From NCBI GenBank assembly GCA_913062525.1, contig CAJXWA010000011.1, positions 1 to 43,146 on the forward strand: a stretch of 43,146 nt of DNA, in the 5' to 3' direction. The notes beneath the pieces were generated by a model that saw nothing but the letters and a program-made list of their open reading frames with translations, was not told the DNA's origin and ran no database searches. This DNA is from an uncultured Alphaproteobacteria bacterium. Its GTDB lineage: Bacteria > Pseudomonadota > Alphaproteobacteria > Sneathiellales > Sneathiellaceae. The translations under genes were made by a program, and so were the position numbers. Positions 1-8,149 of the stretch are shown here, piece after piece. Each line of letters begins with the position of its first letter. The stretch's first letter is position 1.

Positions 1-1
1 G

Positions 2-181
2 GGTATTATTGCCCGCACAAAACAAGAATCCACAGCGCTCTACGCGACAGCACGGGTCTGGGACGATGGCCTCATCGATCCACGCGATACGCGAAAAGTA
101 CTGAGTTATTGCTTATCCATCTCGATGGAAGGCACCCGCAGAAAAACAAACACGAACACTTTTGGCATTGGCCGAATGTAG
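2..181 (+). CDS. atuC: Acyl-CoA carboxylase, carboxyltransferase (beta) subunit, C-terminal end (partial)
   Basis: Only the last 59 residues are present; the gene starts upstream of the window. The open frame reads through ATARVWDDGLIDPRDTRKVL and ends with NTFGIGRM before TAG. The VWDDG-IDP-DTR signature is the C-terminal end of the carboxyltransferase subunit of biotin-dependent acyl-CoA carboxylases (methylcrotonyl- or geranyl-CoA carboxylase). Compared from memory, the extended tail ending in FGIGRM resembles AtuC (geranyl-CoA carboxylase beta) more than LiuB, whose end is FGVFRM-like. The next genes are a citronellyl-CoA dehydrogenase-like protein and the biotin subunit, which fits the atu order C-D-F. 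The carboxylase family call is firm. The choice of geranyl-CoA over methylcrotonyl-CoA is an inference. Confidence 0.75.
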   Translation, partial: GIIARTKQESTALYATARVWDDGLIDPRDTRKVLSYCLSISMEGTRRKTNTNTFGIGRM

Positions 182-198
182 ACAACTGGGAGAGAAGA

Positions 199-1359
199 AT
201 GCTTTACGGACCCGAACACAAAGAATTTATGAACTCACTCAGTAAATTCATCGAGCAAGAAATCAATCCCTATGTGGATGAATGGGAAGACGAAGGTATT
301 TTCCCAGCCCACGAGCTTTTCAAAAAAATGGGGAACCAAGGTTTTCTCGGCGTCTGTAAACCTGAAGAATATGGCGGTGCGGGCCTCGACTACTCATACA
401 GCCTTGCCATGTCAGAAACGCTGGGCCAGGTGAATTGCGGCGGTGTTCCCATGGCAATTGGGGTGCAAACCGATATGGCAACCCCAGCCCTTGCACGATT
501 TGGATCAGACTATTTAAAAGAAAATTTCTTACGCCCTGCAATTTCCGGTGACTATGTTGCCTGTATTGGTGTGTCAGAGCCCGGCGCAGGCTCGGACGTG
601 GCTGGCATCAAATCAACAGCAAAAAAAGACGGCGATGATTATATCATCAATGGGCAAAAAATGTGGATCACTAGCGGAACCCAGGCCGATTTTATGTGCA
701 TGCTCGTCAATACAAGCGACGGCCCCATGCATGCGAGCAAGTCATTGGTCGTTGTTCCAATGGATACACCTGGCATTACGGTTGAGCGTAAACTGGATAA
801 ATTGGGAATGCGCTCTTCCGATACTGCGCAGCTTTATTTTGAAGATGTACGCGTACCGCAAAGGAACCTCATTGGTGAAGAAGGCATGGGCTTCATGTAT
901 CAAATGCTTCAGTTCCAAGAAGAACGGTTGTGGGCCGCAGGAAACTCTCTTCAAAGTCTCGATAAAGCTATAAATGAGACCATTGCATACACGAGCCAAA
1001 GACAAGCATTTGGCAAGCCATTACTGGACAATCAAGTCATCCATTTCCGGTTAGCCGAACTTCAAACTGAAATTGAATGCCTGCGATCGCTCACCTACCG
1101 TGCTGTGGAAGATTATGTGGACGGCGAGAATGTAACAAAGCTCGCCTCTATGGCAAAATTGAAGGCTGGACGTTTAATGCGTGAAGTCAACGATGCCTGC
1201 CTACAATATTACGGCGGCATGGGTTTCATGAACGAGACACCTATTAGCCGTGCCTATCGCGATGGGCGCCTCGCATCGATTGGTGGAGGTGCTGACGAAG
1301 TGATGCTCGGCATCATCTGTAAATTAATGGATACACTACCAAAGAAAAAAAAGGGATAA
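199..1359 (+). CDS. atuD: Acyl-CoA dehydrogenase, citronellyl-CoA dehydrogenase-like (AtuD type)
   Basis: A 386-residue FAD-dependent acyl-CoA dehydrogenase. The ATG at 199 is chosen because it follows a GGGAGAG ribosome site and lies 17 bp past the stop of the upstream carboxylase gene; an earlier in-frame TTG would extend into that gene. Visible family motifs are GVSEPGAGSDVAG (about residues 124-136, flavin and substrate binding), MWITSGTQADF, FQEERLWAA, and the C-terminal GGGADEVM, whose Glu367 is the candidate catalytic base. The block CGGVPMAIGVQTDMATPALA matches my memory of AtuD, which oxidises citronellyl-CoA to geranyl-CoA. Its position between the two carboxylase subunit genes supports a role in the same branched-chain acyl-CoA pathway. 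Isovaleryl-CoA dehydrogenase is the main alternative, but the active-site region does not look like IVD. Confidence 0.78.
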   Translation: MLYGPEHKEFMNSLSKFIEQEINPYVDEWEDEGIFPAHELFKKMGNQGFLGVCKPEEYGGAGLDYSYSLAMSETLGQVNCGGVPMAIGVQTDMATPALARFGSDYLKENFLRPAISGDYVACIGVSEPGAGSDVAGIKSTAKKDGDDYIINGQKMWITSGTQADFMCMLVNTSDGPMHASKSLVVVPMDTPGITVERKLDKLGMRSSDTAQLYFEDVRVPQRNLIGEEGMGFMYQMLQFQEERLWAAGNSLQSLDKAINETIAYTSQRQAFGKPLLDNQVIHFRLAELQTEIECLRSLTYRAVEDYVDGENVTKLASMAKLKAGRLMREVNDACLQYYGGMGFMNETPISRAYRDGRLASIGGGADEVMLGIICKLMDTLPKKKKG

Positions 1360-1365
1360 CCCACG

Positions 1366-3330
1366 ATGGCATTGTTTTCTAAAATATTGATTGCAAACCG
1401 CGGTGAAATTGCTTGTAGGGTGATTAAAACTGCCCACGAAATGGGTTATGAGACAGTTGCGGTCTATTCCGAAGCGGACAAAGATGCCCTCCATGTGAAG
1501 CTCGCAAGTGAAGCCATTTGCATCGGGCCCGCCGCCGCCAGCGAAAGCTATCTGAAAATTGAAAACATATTGAACGCCGCACGGCAAACGGGCGCGGATG
1601 CTATTCACCCGGGTTACGGGTTCCTATCAGAAAATGCTGAGTTTGCGGATGCTTGTAGTCAAAACGGATTGACGTTTATAGGCCCGTCTTCAAACGCAAT
1701 TACATTGATGGGAAACAAAGCTGAAGCCAAACGCCGGATGATTGAGGCCGATGTCCCTTGCGTGCCCGGATACGAAGGTCACGATCAATCAGATAGCAAC
1801 TTCGTACAAGCTGCAGCCGGAATCGGTTTCCCCGTGATGGTTAAAGCCGCCGCTGGCGGTGGTGGTCGCGGCATGCGATTGGTTGCACAGCCTGAAAAAC
1901 TGGAAAAAGCGTTAAGCGCCGCGCGCTCGGAGGCTGAAAACGCTTTCGGATCAGGTGAACTTATTATTGAAAAAGCCGTAGTAGAGCCACGTCATATTGA
2001 AATTCAGGTTTTCGCGGACAATCATGGAAATGTTGTTCATTTGGGCGAACGGGATTGTTCCATCCAGCGCCGCCACCAAAAAGTAATTGAAGAAGCACCG
2101 TCACCCGCTGTCTCGGAAACCCTTCGATCTGAAATGGGCGCGGCAGCAGTTGCAGCGGCCAAGGCCATTAATTATTCCGGAGCCGGAACCGTTGAATTTC
2201 TGCTAGCAAGTGATAACGCTTTCTATTTTCTGGAAATGAACACTCGTCTTCAGGTGGAACACCCGGTAACAGAATTGATCACCGGCTTTGATTTGGTGGA
2301 ATGGCAACTTCGTGTTGCCCGCGGTGAAGTGCTTCCAGTGAGCCAAAGCGAAATCTCACTGAACGGTCACGCCATGGAGGCTCGCCTTTATGCAGAAGAC
2401 CCGTACAAAAACTTCCTGCCAAAAGTGGGTACGCTGATTAAATGGGAAACTTCTGAAGGACCAGGTCGCCGGTGTGATCATGGCCTTGAGGATGGATCTG
2501 TTGTATCCCCGCATTACGACGCCATGATTGCCAAAGTCATTGCCTATGGTCGCACACGGGAAGACGCGAGGCGGCGGCTTATTAGCTCCCTTAAAGAAAC
2601 GCTCGATCTTGGTCTAACCACAAACAAACAGTTTCTAATTGATTGCTTAAGTCACGAAAACTTTGCCAATGGAGACGCAACAACCGGGTTTATTGAAACT
2701 AATTTTCCAAAAAAATCTCGTACCCGGCCAGCACCGACAAGTGCAGCGCTTCGAATTGCGACAGCTCTGCATTTCGCCAGATCCCAGCACAATTCGGTTT
2801 CAGAAACCGACGGTTGGAAAAGCAGCGCCTTTGCAGCGAGCCCATTGATTCTAGAGGTCAATGACGAGAAAAAATCGTTCTCAATTGAACAATCAGACTT
2901 CAATCAATATCAGATTTCCTCAGAAGGAAGCTTAAACGAAGTCACTTTGCTTGACGTGTCGTCATCATCAGTTCGTGTTGAAATCGATGGACACCAAATG
3001 TCTGCGAACTATGCGTTTGATGATGCAGATCTGTATTTAGCGGCAGGCCCCTGTCAGTTCAAGTCACAAGAAGTAACTTTAGCGCCTGCCAGTTCTGGGG
3101 AAGCCGCTGGTGATGGCCGTGTCCTAGCGCCAATGAACGGCCGGGTTATTGATGTCAAAGTGATTGCGGGGCAAACCGTGAAGCGTGGACAAACACTTGC
3201 AACCCTTGAAGCCATGAAAATGGAGCATGATATCGTAGCGAAAATTGACGGCATCGTAGCCAAGGTGAGCGCTGCGGCTGATGATCAGGTGGCAACACGT
3301 GCCGTGCTTGTTGAAATCGACCCCGCATAG
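1366..3330 (+). CDS. atuF: Acyl-CoA carboxylase alpha subunit (biotin carboxylase plus biotin carrier)
   Basis: A 654-residue protein with an N-terminal biotin carboxylase domain (ANRGEIACRVI near residue 10; glycine-rich ATP loop AAAGGGGRGMR near 165; EMNTRLQVEHPVTE). A linking BT region follows, then a C-terminal biotinyl domain with EAMKMEHD, where Lys618 is the biotin attachment site. The length fits MccA/LiuD/AtuF (about 655-665 residues). It carboxylates biotin with bicarbonate and ATP and partners the beta subunit encoded just upstream. The start is 6 bp after the preceding stop, so the genes are co-transcribed. The name atuF rests on the neighbouring AtuD-like gene; it could equally be a methylcrotonyl-CoA carboxylase alpha subunit. 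No frameshift or missing key motif is seen. Confidence 0.85.
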   Translation: MALFSKILIANRGEIACRVIKTAHEMGYETVAVYSEADKDALHVKLASEAICIGPAAASESYLKIENILNAARQTGADAIHPGYGFLSENAEFADACSQNGLTFIGPSSNAITLMGNKAEAKRRMIEADVPCVPGYEGHDQSDSNFVQAAAGIGFPVMVKAAAGGGGRGMRLVAQPEKLEKALSAARSEAENAFGSGELIIEKAVVEPRHIEIQVFADNHGNVVHLGERDCSIQRRHQKVIEEAPSPAVSETLRSEMGAAAVAAAKAINYSGAGTVEFLLASDNAFYFLEMNTRLQVEHPVTELITGFDLVEWQLRVARGEVLPVSQSEISLNGHAMEARLYAEDPYKNFLPKVGTLIKWETSEGPGRRCDHGLEDGSVVSPHYDAMIAKVIAYGRTREDARRRLISSLKETLDLGLTTNKQFLIDCLSHENFANGDATTGFIETNFPKKSRTRPAPTSAALRIATALHFARSQHNSVSETDGWKSSAFAASPLILEVNDEKKSFSIEQSDFNQYQISSEGSLNEVTLLDVSSSSVRVEIDGHQMSANYAFDDADLYLAAGPCQFKSQEVTLAPASSGEAAGDGRVLAPMNGRVIDVKVIAGQTVKRGQTLATLEAMKMEHDIVAKIDGIVAKVSAAADDQVATRAVLVEIDPA

Positions 3331-3342
3331 AGGATACCCCAA

Positions 3343-4497
3343 ATGGATTTACTTGAACGCACTCCACCGCATTTCTACACAGAAGAACATTTCGCTTTTC
3401 GGAACAGTTTGCGCAGATTTGTTGACACGGAAATTGAACCTTTTGTTGAAGGCTGGGATGAAGCGGAAACGTTCCCCCGGGAGCTATACAAAAAAGCAGC
3501 TGACATTGGGTTGCTCGGCGTTGGATTTCCGGAAGAATATGGTGGAACCGAAGCGGACATATACTACGGGCTTATTGGCGCGGAAGAAATGGCAAGGTGC
3601 GGCGCCGGTGGATTAGTCGCCAGCCTGCTGAGCCATACAATTGGCGCACCTCCTATCCGAAACGTGGGTAACAAGGCTCAAAAGGAAAAATACCTACCGA
3701 AAATCCTGTCAGGTGAACTTATTAGTGCCCTTGCGATCACAGAGCCCTCTGGGGGCTCAGACGTTGCCAACTTGAAGACAACAGCAATACGCGACGGTGA
3801 CCATTTCGTTGTAAACGGCTCTAAGACTTTTATCACCTCTGGTATGAGAGCTGACGTTTATACAGTGGCCGTTCGAACAGGCGAGCCTGGCATGGGCGGC
3901 GTCTCGCTTCTCCTGATTGATCGCGATACTCCGGGTTTTGACCGGACACCGCTTAAAAAAATGGGATGGTGGGCGTCTGATACAGCAACTTTATATTTTG
4001 ATGATTGCCGCGTTCCTGCAGAAAACCTACTGGGTACCGAAAATATGGGTTTTCCAGCCATTATGCTGAACTTTAATTCAGAACGCTTGTGGCTTGCAGC
4101 GGGTTGCGTCTCTTTCGCACGCACCTGCTTCAACGAAGTCGCTGCATACGCAAAAGGACGAATGGTGTTTGGAAAACCGTTGTCGGAAAAACAAGTCATC
4201 CGACATAAGCTTGTCCAAATGGCGCAATCAATCAACGCAACGCAGGCCTATTTGGATCAAATATCCTATCTGGTTCAAAACGGCGAACAACCAATCGCCG
4301 ATATTTGCATGTTAAAAAACCAAGCCACAGAGACCATGGAATTTTGCGCTCGTGAAGGCGTTCAAATTATGGGTGGAGCGGGCTTTATGCGAGGCCCCAA
4401 AGTGGAACGCATCTACCGCGAGGTTCGGGTAAATGCCATTGGCGGCGGTGCTGAAGAAATTATGCGGGATCTCGCATCCCGGCAGCTTGGTATATAA
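3343..4497 (+). CDS. Acyl-CoA dehydrogenase
   Basis: A 384-residue acyl-CoA dehydrogenase, the second in this operon, starting 12 bp after the biotin subunit gene behind a GAGGA site. Flavin and substrate motifs AITEPSGGSDVANLKTTA and FITSGMRADV are present. The C-terminal IGGGAEEIM offers Glu372 as the catalytic base, in the same place as in the AtuD-like protein. The FNSERLWLA segment is typical of this branch. It probably oxidises another intermediate of the same pathway, for example a later acyl-CoA after chain shortening, but the substrate cannot be read from sequence. It is the last gene of the operon, followed by a perfect hairpin. Confidence 0.85.
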   Translation: MDLLERTPPHFYTEEHFAFRNSLRRFVDTEIEPFVEGWDEAETFPRELYKKAADIGLLGVGFPEEYGGTEADIYYGLIGAEEMARCGAGGLVASLLSHTIGAPPIRNVGNKAQKEKYLPKILSGELISALAITEPSGGSDVANLKTTAIRDGDHFVVNGSKTFITSGMRADVYTVAVRTGEPGMGGVSLLLIDRDTPGFDRTPLKKMGWWASDTATLYFDDCRVPAENLLGTENMGFPAIMLNFNSERLWLAAGCVSFARTCFNEVAAYAKGRMVFGKPLSEKQVIRHKLVQMAQSINATQAYLDQISYLVQNGEQPIADICMLKNQATETMEFCAREGVQIMGGAGFMRGPKVERIYREVRVNAIGGGAEEIMRDLASRQLGI

Positions 4498-4499
4498 AA

Positions 4500-4530
4500 T
4501 TGGTCAGACGCATGCCCTGCGTCTGACCAA
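4500..4530. terminator. Bidirectional transcription terminator
   Basis: A perfect 13-bp inverted repeat, TTGGTCAGACGCA and its complement, with a 5-nt loop (4513-4517). It sits between two convergent genes. On the minus strand the stem is followed by TTTTATA. On the plus strand the following sequence is only weakly T-rich, so the structure may act best for the EF-hand gene. Confidence 0.75.
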
Positions 4531-4552
4531 CTAATTAGTCTGCTGTTCAGCG

Positions 4553-5008
4553 TTAGCTTTTGTCGTGTCCACCGCGACCGAAGCCCTTCATGTGACGCAT
4601 GGCTTTAATTTCGTCCATTGAGAGGCTACCGTCTCCGTCTGCATCCATTTTTTTGAATTTTTCAAGCACAAATGCTGTTACTTCAGATTCGGACACTTTT
4701 CCGTCCTGATCAGTGTCAAACTTGGACATCATCTTTTCCATACGTTTTTCTTTACGCATTTTGTGAGACGTTTCAATTTCCACCAACGTTAATGATCCGT
4801 CTTTATTTGCATCAAGTTTATCAAAGTGGCTTGCCCATCTTTTTGGCATTTCATCTGGGGTCATTACACCATCTTTATTGGCATCATGCTTTTCGAACAT
4901 CTCTTCTAAGCCTTCGTGTCCCCATTTGTCAGCGTTCTTCGTTGCATATACAGCAGTTGGGAGGGCAATAGCTGCAATTATACCAGTAACAATAAAAATC
5001 CGTTTCAT
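4553..5008 (-). CDS. Periplasmic EF-hand calcium-binding protein
   Basis: A 151-residue secreted protein. The signal peptide is MKRIFIVTGIIAAIALPTAVYA, with likely cleavage after Ala22. Four canonical EF-hand loops follow: D42-E53, D66-E77, D98-E109 and D122-E133. Each has Asp at loop positions 1, 3 or 5, Gly at 6 and Glu at 12, so calcium binding is very likely in all four. The ATG at 5008 is chosen because AAAGGAC lies just upstream; an upstream in-frame TTG at 5023 would include that ribosome site. It is convergent with the acyl-CoA dehydrogenase operon and divergent from the crotonase operon, and has no obvious link to either. Function beyond calcium binding is unknown. Confidence 0.85.
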   Translation of the reverse strand: MKRIFIVTGIIAAIALPTAVYATKNADKWGHEGLEEMFEKHDANKDGVMTPDEMPKRWASHFDKLDANKDGSLTLVEIETSHKMRKEKRMEKMMSKFDTDQDGKVSESEVTAFVLEKFKKMDADGDGSLSMDEIKAMRHMKGFGRGGHDKS

Positions 5009-5087
5009 AAGTCGTCCTTTCAAGTGGTTCTCCCATCTTTAACGAGCCGCACAAGATCCTCCGTCGAACAAAATATAAATAATTTTA

Positions 5088-5113
5088 TTGAACGATGTTC
5101 ATTTTTATGAACA
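5088..5113. promoter_or_regulatory. Candidate TetR operator, overlapping inverted repeats
   Basis: Two overlapping perfect inverted repeats share one half-site: TGAAC-GAT-GTTCA (5089-5101) and TGTTCAT-TTTT-ATGAACA (5096-5113). A TATAAAT box (5073-5079) lies just upstream, so a bound repressor would block transcription of the crotonase and TetR operon starting at 5140. The TetR gene at 5973 is the natural candidate ligand. This is an inference from position and symmetry. Confidence 0.45.
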
Positions 5114-5139
5114 ATAGTAAAAAATATATGGAGAATGCA

Positions 5140-5973
5140 ATGTCAGAAGATATCGTTTTATATGAAACAGAGGGCCGTATCGCCCGCGTTACCCTTAACC
5201 GTCCCGACGCCTTGAACGCAATCAGCATGGATATGCCACGTGCCATCAGAAATGCTATTGAACGTGCCAATGACGATGACGCCATCCATGTGATTATCTT
5301 GCAAGGTTCAGGTCGTGCATTTTGTTCAGGTTATGATTTGAAACTTTACGCCCAAACCCCTGGCGTAAATGCCGGCGTTCAAGAAATGCCATGGGATCCC
5401 ACAATCGACTACAAAATGATGATGGGAAACACCCAGGATTTCATGAGTATTTTCAGATCCTACAAGCCGGTCATTGCTAAAGTTCACGGATATGCCGTTG
5501 CTGGCGGTAGCGACATCGCCTTATGCGCCGATCTTGTTGTCATGGAAGAAGATGCTAAAATTGGCTACCCACCTGCGCGTCTCTGGGGCTGCCCAACAAC
5601 TGCTATGTGGGTTTATCGCTTGGGCGTTGAAAAAGCGAAACGCATGCTACTTACTGGAGATCTAATTGATGGCCGCGAGGCAAAGGAAATGGGCCTCGTT
5701 CTAGATGCTGTGCCTTCTGACCAGTTAGAAAACCGGGTTATGGAACTTGCTAAACGAATTGGATCTGTTCCCAAGAACCAATTGATGATGCAAAAAATGA
5801 TGATCAATCAGTCTCTCGATAATATGGGATTGGCATCGACACAAATGACAGCAACCATTTTTGATGGTATCACCCGACATAGTCCTGAAGGCATGGGCTT
5901 CAAGGATCGGGCTGAAGAGGTTGGTTTCCTTCAAGCCGTTAAAGAACGAGATAGTGGTGAAAATTTGGGTTAA
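5140..5973 (+). CDS. Crotonase-fold (enoyl-CoA hydratase/isomerase family) protein, atypical active site
   Basis: A 277-residue crotonase superfamily protein. The start at 5140 follows GGAG with 6-bp spacing. Family features are LNRPDALNAI (20-29), the acyl-CoA/oxyanion segment SGRAFCSGYDLK (57-68) and KVHGYAVAGGSDIALCADLV (114-133). The glutamate of rat hydratase E144 is Asp125 here, and the E164 position falls on Pro145 in IGYPPARLWG, so neither canonical hydratase glutamate is present. It belongs to a widespread subgroup with a WDPTIDY motif (85-91), whose reaction I do not know. It overlaps the TetR gene by one base (TAATG), so the two are translationally coupled. A plain enoyl-CoA hydratase role is doubtful; another crotonase reaction is more likely. 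Confidence 0.75.
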   Translation: MSEDIVLYETEGRIARVTLNRPDALNAISMDMPRAIRNAIERANDDDAIHVIILQGSGRAFCSGYDLKLYAQTPGVNAGVQEMPWDPTIDYKMMMGNTQDFMSIFRSYKPVIAKVHGYAVAGGSDIALCADLVVMEEDAKIGYPPARLWGCPTTAMWVYRLGVEKAKRMLLTGDLIDGREAKEMGLVLDAVPSDQLENRVMELAKRIGSVPKNQLMMQKMMINQSLDNMGLASTQMTATIFDGITRHSPEGMGFKDRAEEVGFLQAVKERDSGENLG

Positions 5974-6605
5974 TGGCAAATACCAAACAAACGAATAGTA
6001 GAAAAGAAGACCTGCAGGCCTACAAACGCCAACGCATTCTGGCCGCCGCCACAACCCTTTTTCGTGAGAAAGGGTTGGAGGGGGCGACCATGCGTGCAAT
6101 TGCCAAAGAAGCTGACTATTCTACTGGCGCGCCATATGCCTATTTTCAATCCAAAGAGGAAATCTACGCAGAATTACTTGCTCTCTCCCTTGGGAACTTG
6201 AATAACTCCGTCAAAGAAGCTACCGCCCGCTCAACAAGCGTCACGAACAAGGCCAGAGATGCATTTTCGGCCTATTATCAGTATTATTTTGACTTACCTG
6301 AAGATCTTCAATTGGGACTTTATCTATTTTCCAGTGGTGAGATTAGAAGGCGCGGTTTTTCTGACGAGACCAACCGCCTGCTCAATGGAAAGCTGATCGC
6401 ACTAACTGGCTACATGGCGAACTGCTTGTATGATATTGACGAAGTCACCCCCATTATAGCACAACAAGAAACCATGGATGCCATCAGTCATATTACGGGT
6501 ATTCTTCTGCTGCATGCTGCCGGCAGGATCGATACTTTTGGTTCAGATCCGCAAGAAATGATCGACCGATACCTGACACAAATGCTAGAAAGGATCAGAA
6601 CTTAA
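5973..6605 (+). CDS. TetR/AcrR family transcriptional regulator
   Basis: A 210-residue regulator with an N-terminal TetR helix-turn-helix around residues 20-68 (ILAAATTLF, GATMRAIAKEADYSTGAPYAYFQSKEEI). The C-terminal half, about 70-205, is a divergent ligand pocket. The ATG overlaps the stop of the crotonase gene, so the two are co-expressed. Its ligand is probably an acyl-CoA or related thioester, judged from its neighbours only. The overlapping inverted repeats at 5088-5113 upstream of the operon are the best candidate binding site and would give autorepression. Confidence 0.88.
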   Translation: MANTKQTNSRKEDLQAYKRQRILAAATTLFREKGLEGATMRAIAKEADYSTGAPYAYFQSKEEIYAELLALSLGNLNNSVKEATARSTSVTNKARDAFSAYYQYYFDLPEDLQLGLYLFSSGEIRRRGFSDETNRLLNGKLIALTGYMANCLYDIDEVTPIIAQQETMDAISHITGILLLHAAGRIDTFGSDPQEMIDRYLTQMLERIRT

Positions 6606-6636
6606 AAAACAACAAGAATGTAGGAGTTCCCGTTAC

Positions 6637-7068
6637 ATGACAGACTATGTAGAGAGCTATCGCGGTCACGTACTGTCCAGTGAATGTGACATGATGGGCC
6701 ATCTGAATATCCAGTTCTATGGCGCTTGTGTCAGTAAAGCGATGAAACACATGTTTTCAACCATTGGATTTTCCCCCAGCTACATGAAGCAGATTCAAAA
6801 AGGATTTGCTGCAGTAGATCAAAAAACTAAATTTCGGGGTGAACTACTGGCCGGTGACATTATGCACATGGAAAGTGCTATTATCGATTTTACCGATAAA
6901 TCCCTCACCATCCATCACCGCCTGATCAACAGCGCAACCGGCGCCCTATCATATGAGACAAAGGTAACCGCGCTTCATTTTGATATGAAAGCCAGAAAAG
7001 CCATAGCATTTGACGAGAAAACACTCGCTGTTTTAAAATCTGCTAAAGCGCAAGAGGTAGCAGCATGA
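6637..7068 (+). CDS. Hotdog-fold acyl-CoA thioesterase-like protein, single module
   Basis: A 143-residue protein of the 4HBT/YbgC-like hotdog family. The motif ECDMMGHLNIQFY carries Asp18, His22 and Asn24 in the place of the D-x-x-x-H-x-N active-site pattern of 4-hydroxybenzoyl-CoA thioesterases. An AGGAG site precedes the start. The last four bases overlap the next gene (ATGA), which encodes two more copies of the same module. It likely hydrolyses acyl-CoA thioesters or pairs with the next protein. Substrate is unknown; the setting suggests an intermediate of branched or unusual acyl-CoA catabolism. Confidence 0.75.
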   Translation: MTDYVESYRGHVLSSECDMMGHLNIQFYGACVSKAMKHMFSTIGFSPSYMKQIQKGFAAVDQKTKFRGELLAGDIMHMESAIIDFTDKSLTIHHRLINSATGALSYETKVTALHFDMKARKAIAFDEKTLAVLKSAKAQEVAA

Positions 7069-7982
7069 GTGTAACTTATTCAGACAAACTTATTCCAGGA
7101 TATCGCGGCGCCGTTGAAACTTGGGAATGCGATCAGATGAAGCATATGAACGTGCAGTTCTATAGCTCTAAAGCTTCTATCTCTTTCTCTCACTTACTCA
7201 ATGCTTTGGGCCTATCCCCTGCCCGTATTCGCGAGGATCGCAAAGCCCTCCGCTATCGGGATTTGAGAATTCAGTATAAAGCAGAAATGCTGGGCGGAGA
7301 GTTGATGTACGGTCTTTCTGGCGTGAGAGCGGCAGGCCCTGATGGCATTAAGGCTTTCACGCACTTGTTCAAAGCCGCCGACGATACACTGTCATCAATC
7401 AGTGAATTTAATTTAAGATACGAAGATTTGGATACGAGCGAAGAACACCCTATTCCTTTGGATGTTTTAGAAAAAGCCAAATCTCTTGCGGACGAACATG
7501 AAAACCTATTTTGTCCAGCGCCAATGAAATCATTGATCTTGCCATCAACGCCACTTGAACACATGTTTGAGACAAGCAGAAGTGCGGTTAACGTTTGGGA
7601 ATGCGATCAGTTTAGCAATATGGAAACCCGCTACATTATTAGCAGGTTTTCTGACGCCGCCTCGCATATTGTCTCGTCCGTTGGGATTACCCGCGCGGTG
7701 CAACGAGAAAGAAATCTCGGATCTGCTGCACTTGATTATTACGTTGAATTTAACAAACCCATTCGCATGGCTGACGCAATTATTCTTAAAAGCGGTCTGC
7801 TCGACAGGAAACCTAAGAATTTTGTCTTTGGTCACCATATGATCAACTGCGATACAGGCGACATTCTCAATTCAACAACAGTGCTTGGTTGTTACTTCGA
7901 CATGACGGCTCGAAAATCTGTGCCACTTCCGCAGGAATATGTTGATGTACCGGAAGAAAACCTATTGCGAAATCAAATGTAG
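7065..7982 (+). CDS. Tandem double-hotdog protein, second module degenerate
   Basis: A 305-residue protein made of two hotdog modules, roughly 1-135 and 165-300. Module 1 has ETWECDQMKHMNVQFY with Asp23, His27 and Asn29. Module 2 has NVWECDQFSNMETRY, where Asp181 remains but His is Asn185 and Asn is Glu187. The two modules resemble each other and the 143-residue protein upstream, so this locus encodes three related modules. In double-hotdog enzymes one half often keeps catalysis and the other shapes the acyl pocket; the residue pattern fits that. The ATGA overlap with the upstream gene suggests coupled, possibly stoichiometric, expression. A thioesterase role is likely; a hydratase-like role cannot be excluded. 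Confidence 0.72.
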   Translation: MSVTYSDKLIPGYRGAVETWECDQMKHMNVQFYSSKASISFSHLLNALGLSPARIREDRKALRYRDLRIQYKAEMLGGELMYGLSGVRAAGPDGIKAFTHLFKAADDTLSSISEFNLRYEDLDTSEEHPIPLDVLEKAKSLADEHENLFCPAPMKSLILPSTPLEHMFETSRSAVNVWECDQFSNMETRYIISRFSDAASHIVSSVGITRAVQRERNLGSAALDYYVEFNKPIRMADAIILKSGLLDRKPKNFVFGHHMINCDTGDILNSTTVLGCYFDMTARKSVPLPQEYVDVPEENLLRNQM

Positions 7983-7990
7983 AAAATGTC

Positions 7991-8022
7991 GGGCAGCTAT
8001 TTTCTAGGCTGCCCATTATTTA
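7991..8022 (+). terminator. Probable terminator after the hotdog operon
   Basis: GGGCAGC (7991-7997) pairs with GCTGCCC (8008-8014) across a 10-nt loop, followed by the T-rich ATTATTTAATT. It lies 9 bp after the stop of the double-hotdog gene. The T-tract is interrupted, so strength is uncertain. Confidence 0.5.
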
Positions 8023-8149
8023 ATTGAAGTGCCGTTTTCACCAGAATCTACTAGAAAAAAGAATCCGTTTTTGTACTCATACTTTTGGGCCCTATTTCAA
8101 AGTAATATGGGCGGCTGACTAACAACTTAAACATTCAGAATGAGGGAAA

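Noticed and set aside
109-198. A longer N-terminus for the first acyl-CoA dehydrogenase
   Set aside because: The extra 30 residues come from a TTG start inside the carboxylase gene and have no family similarity; GGGAGAG supports the ATG at 199.
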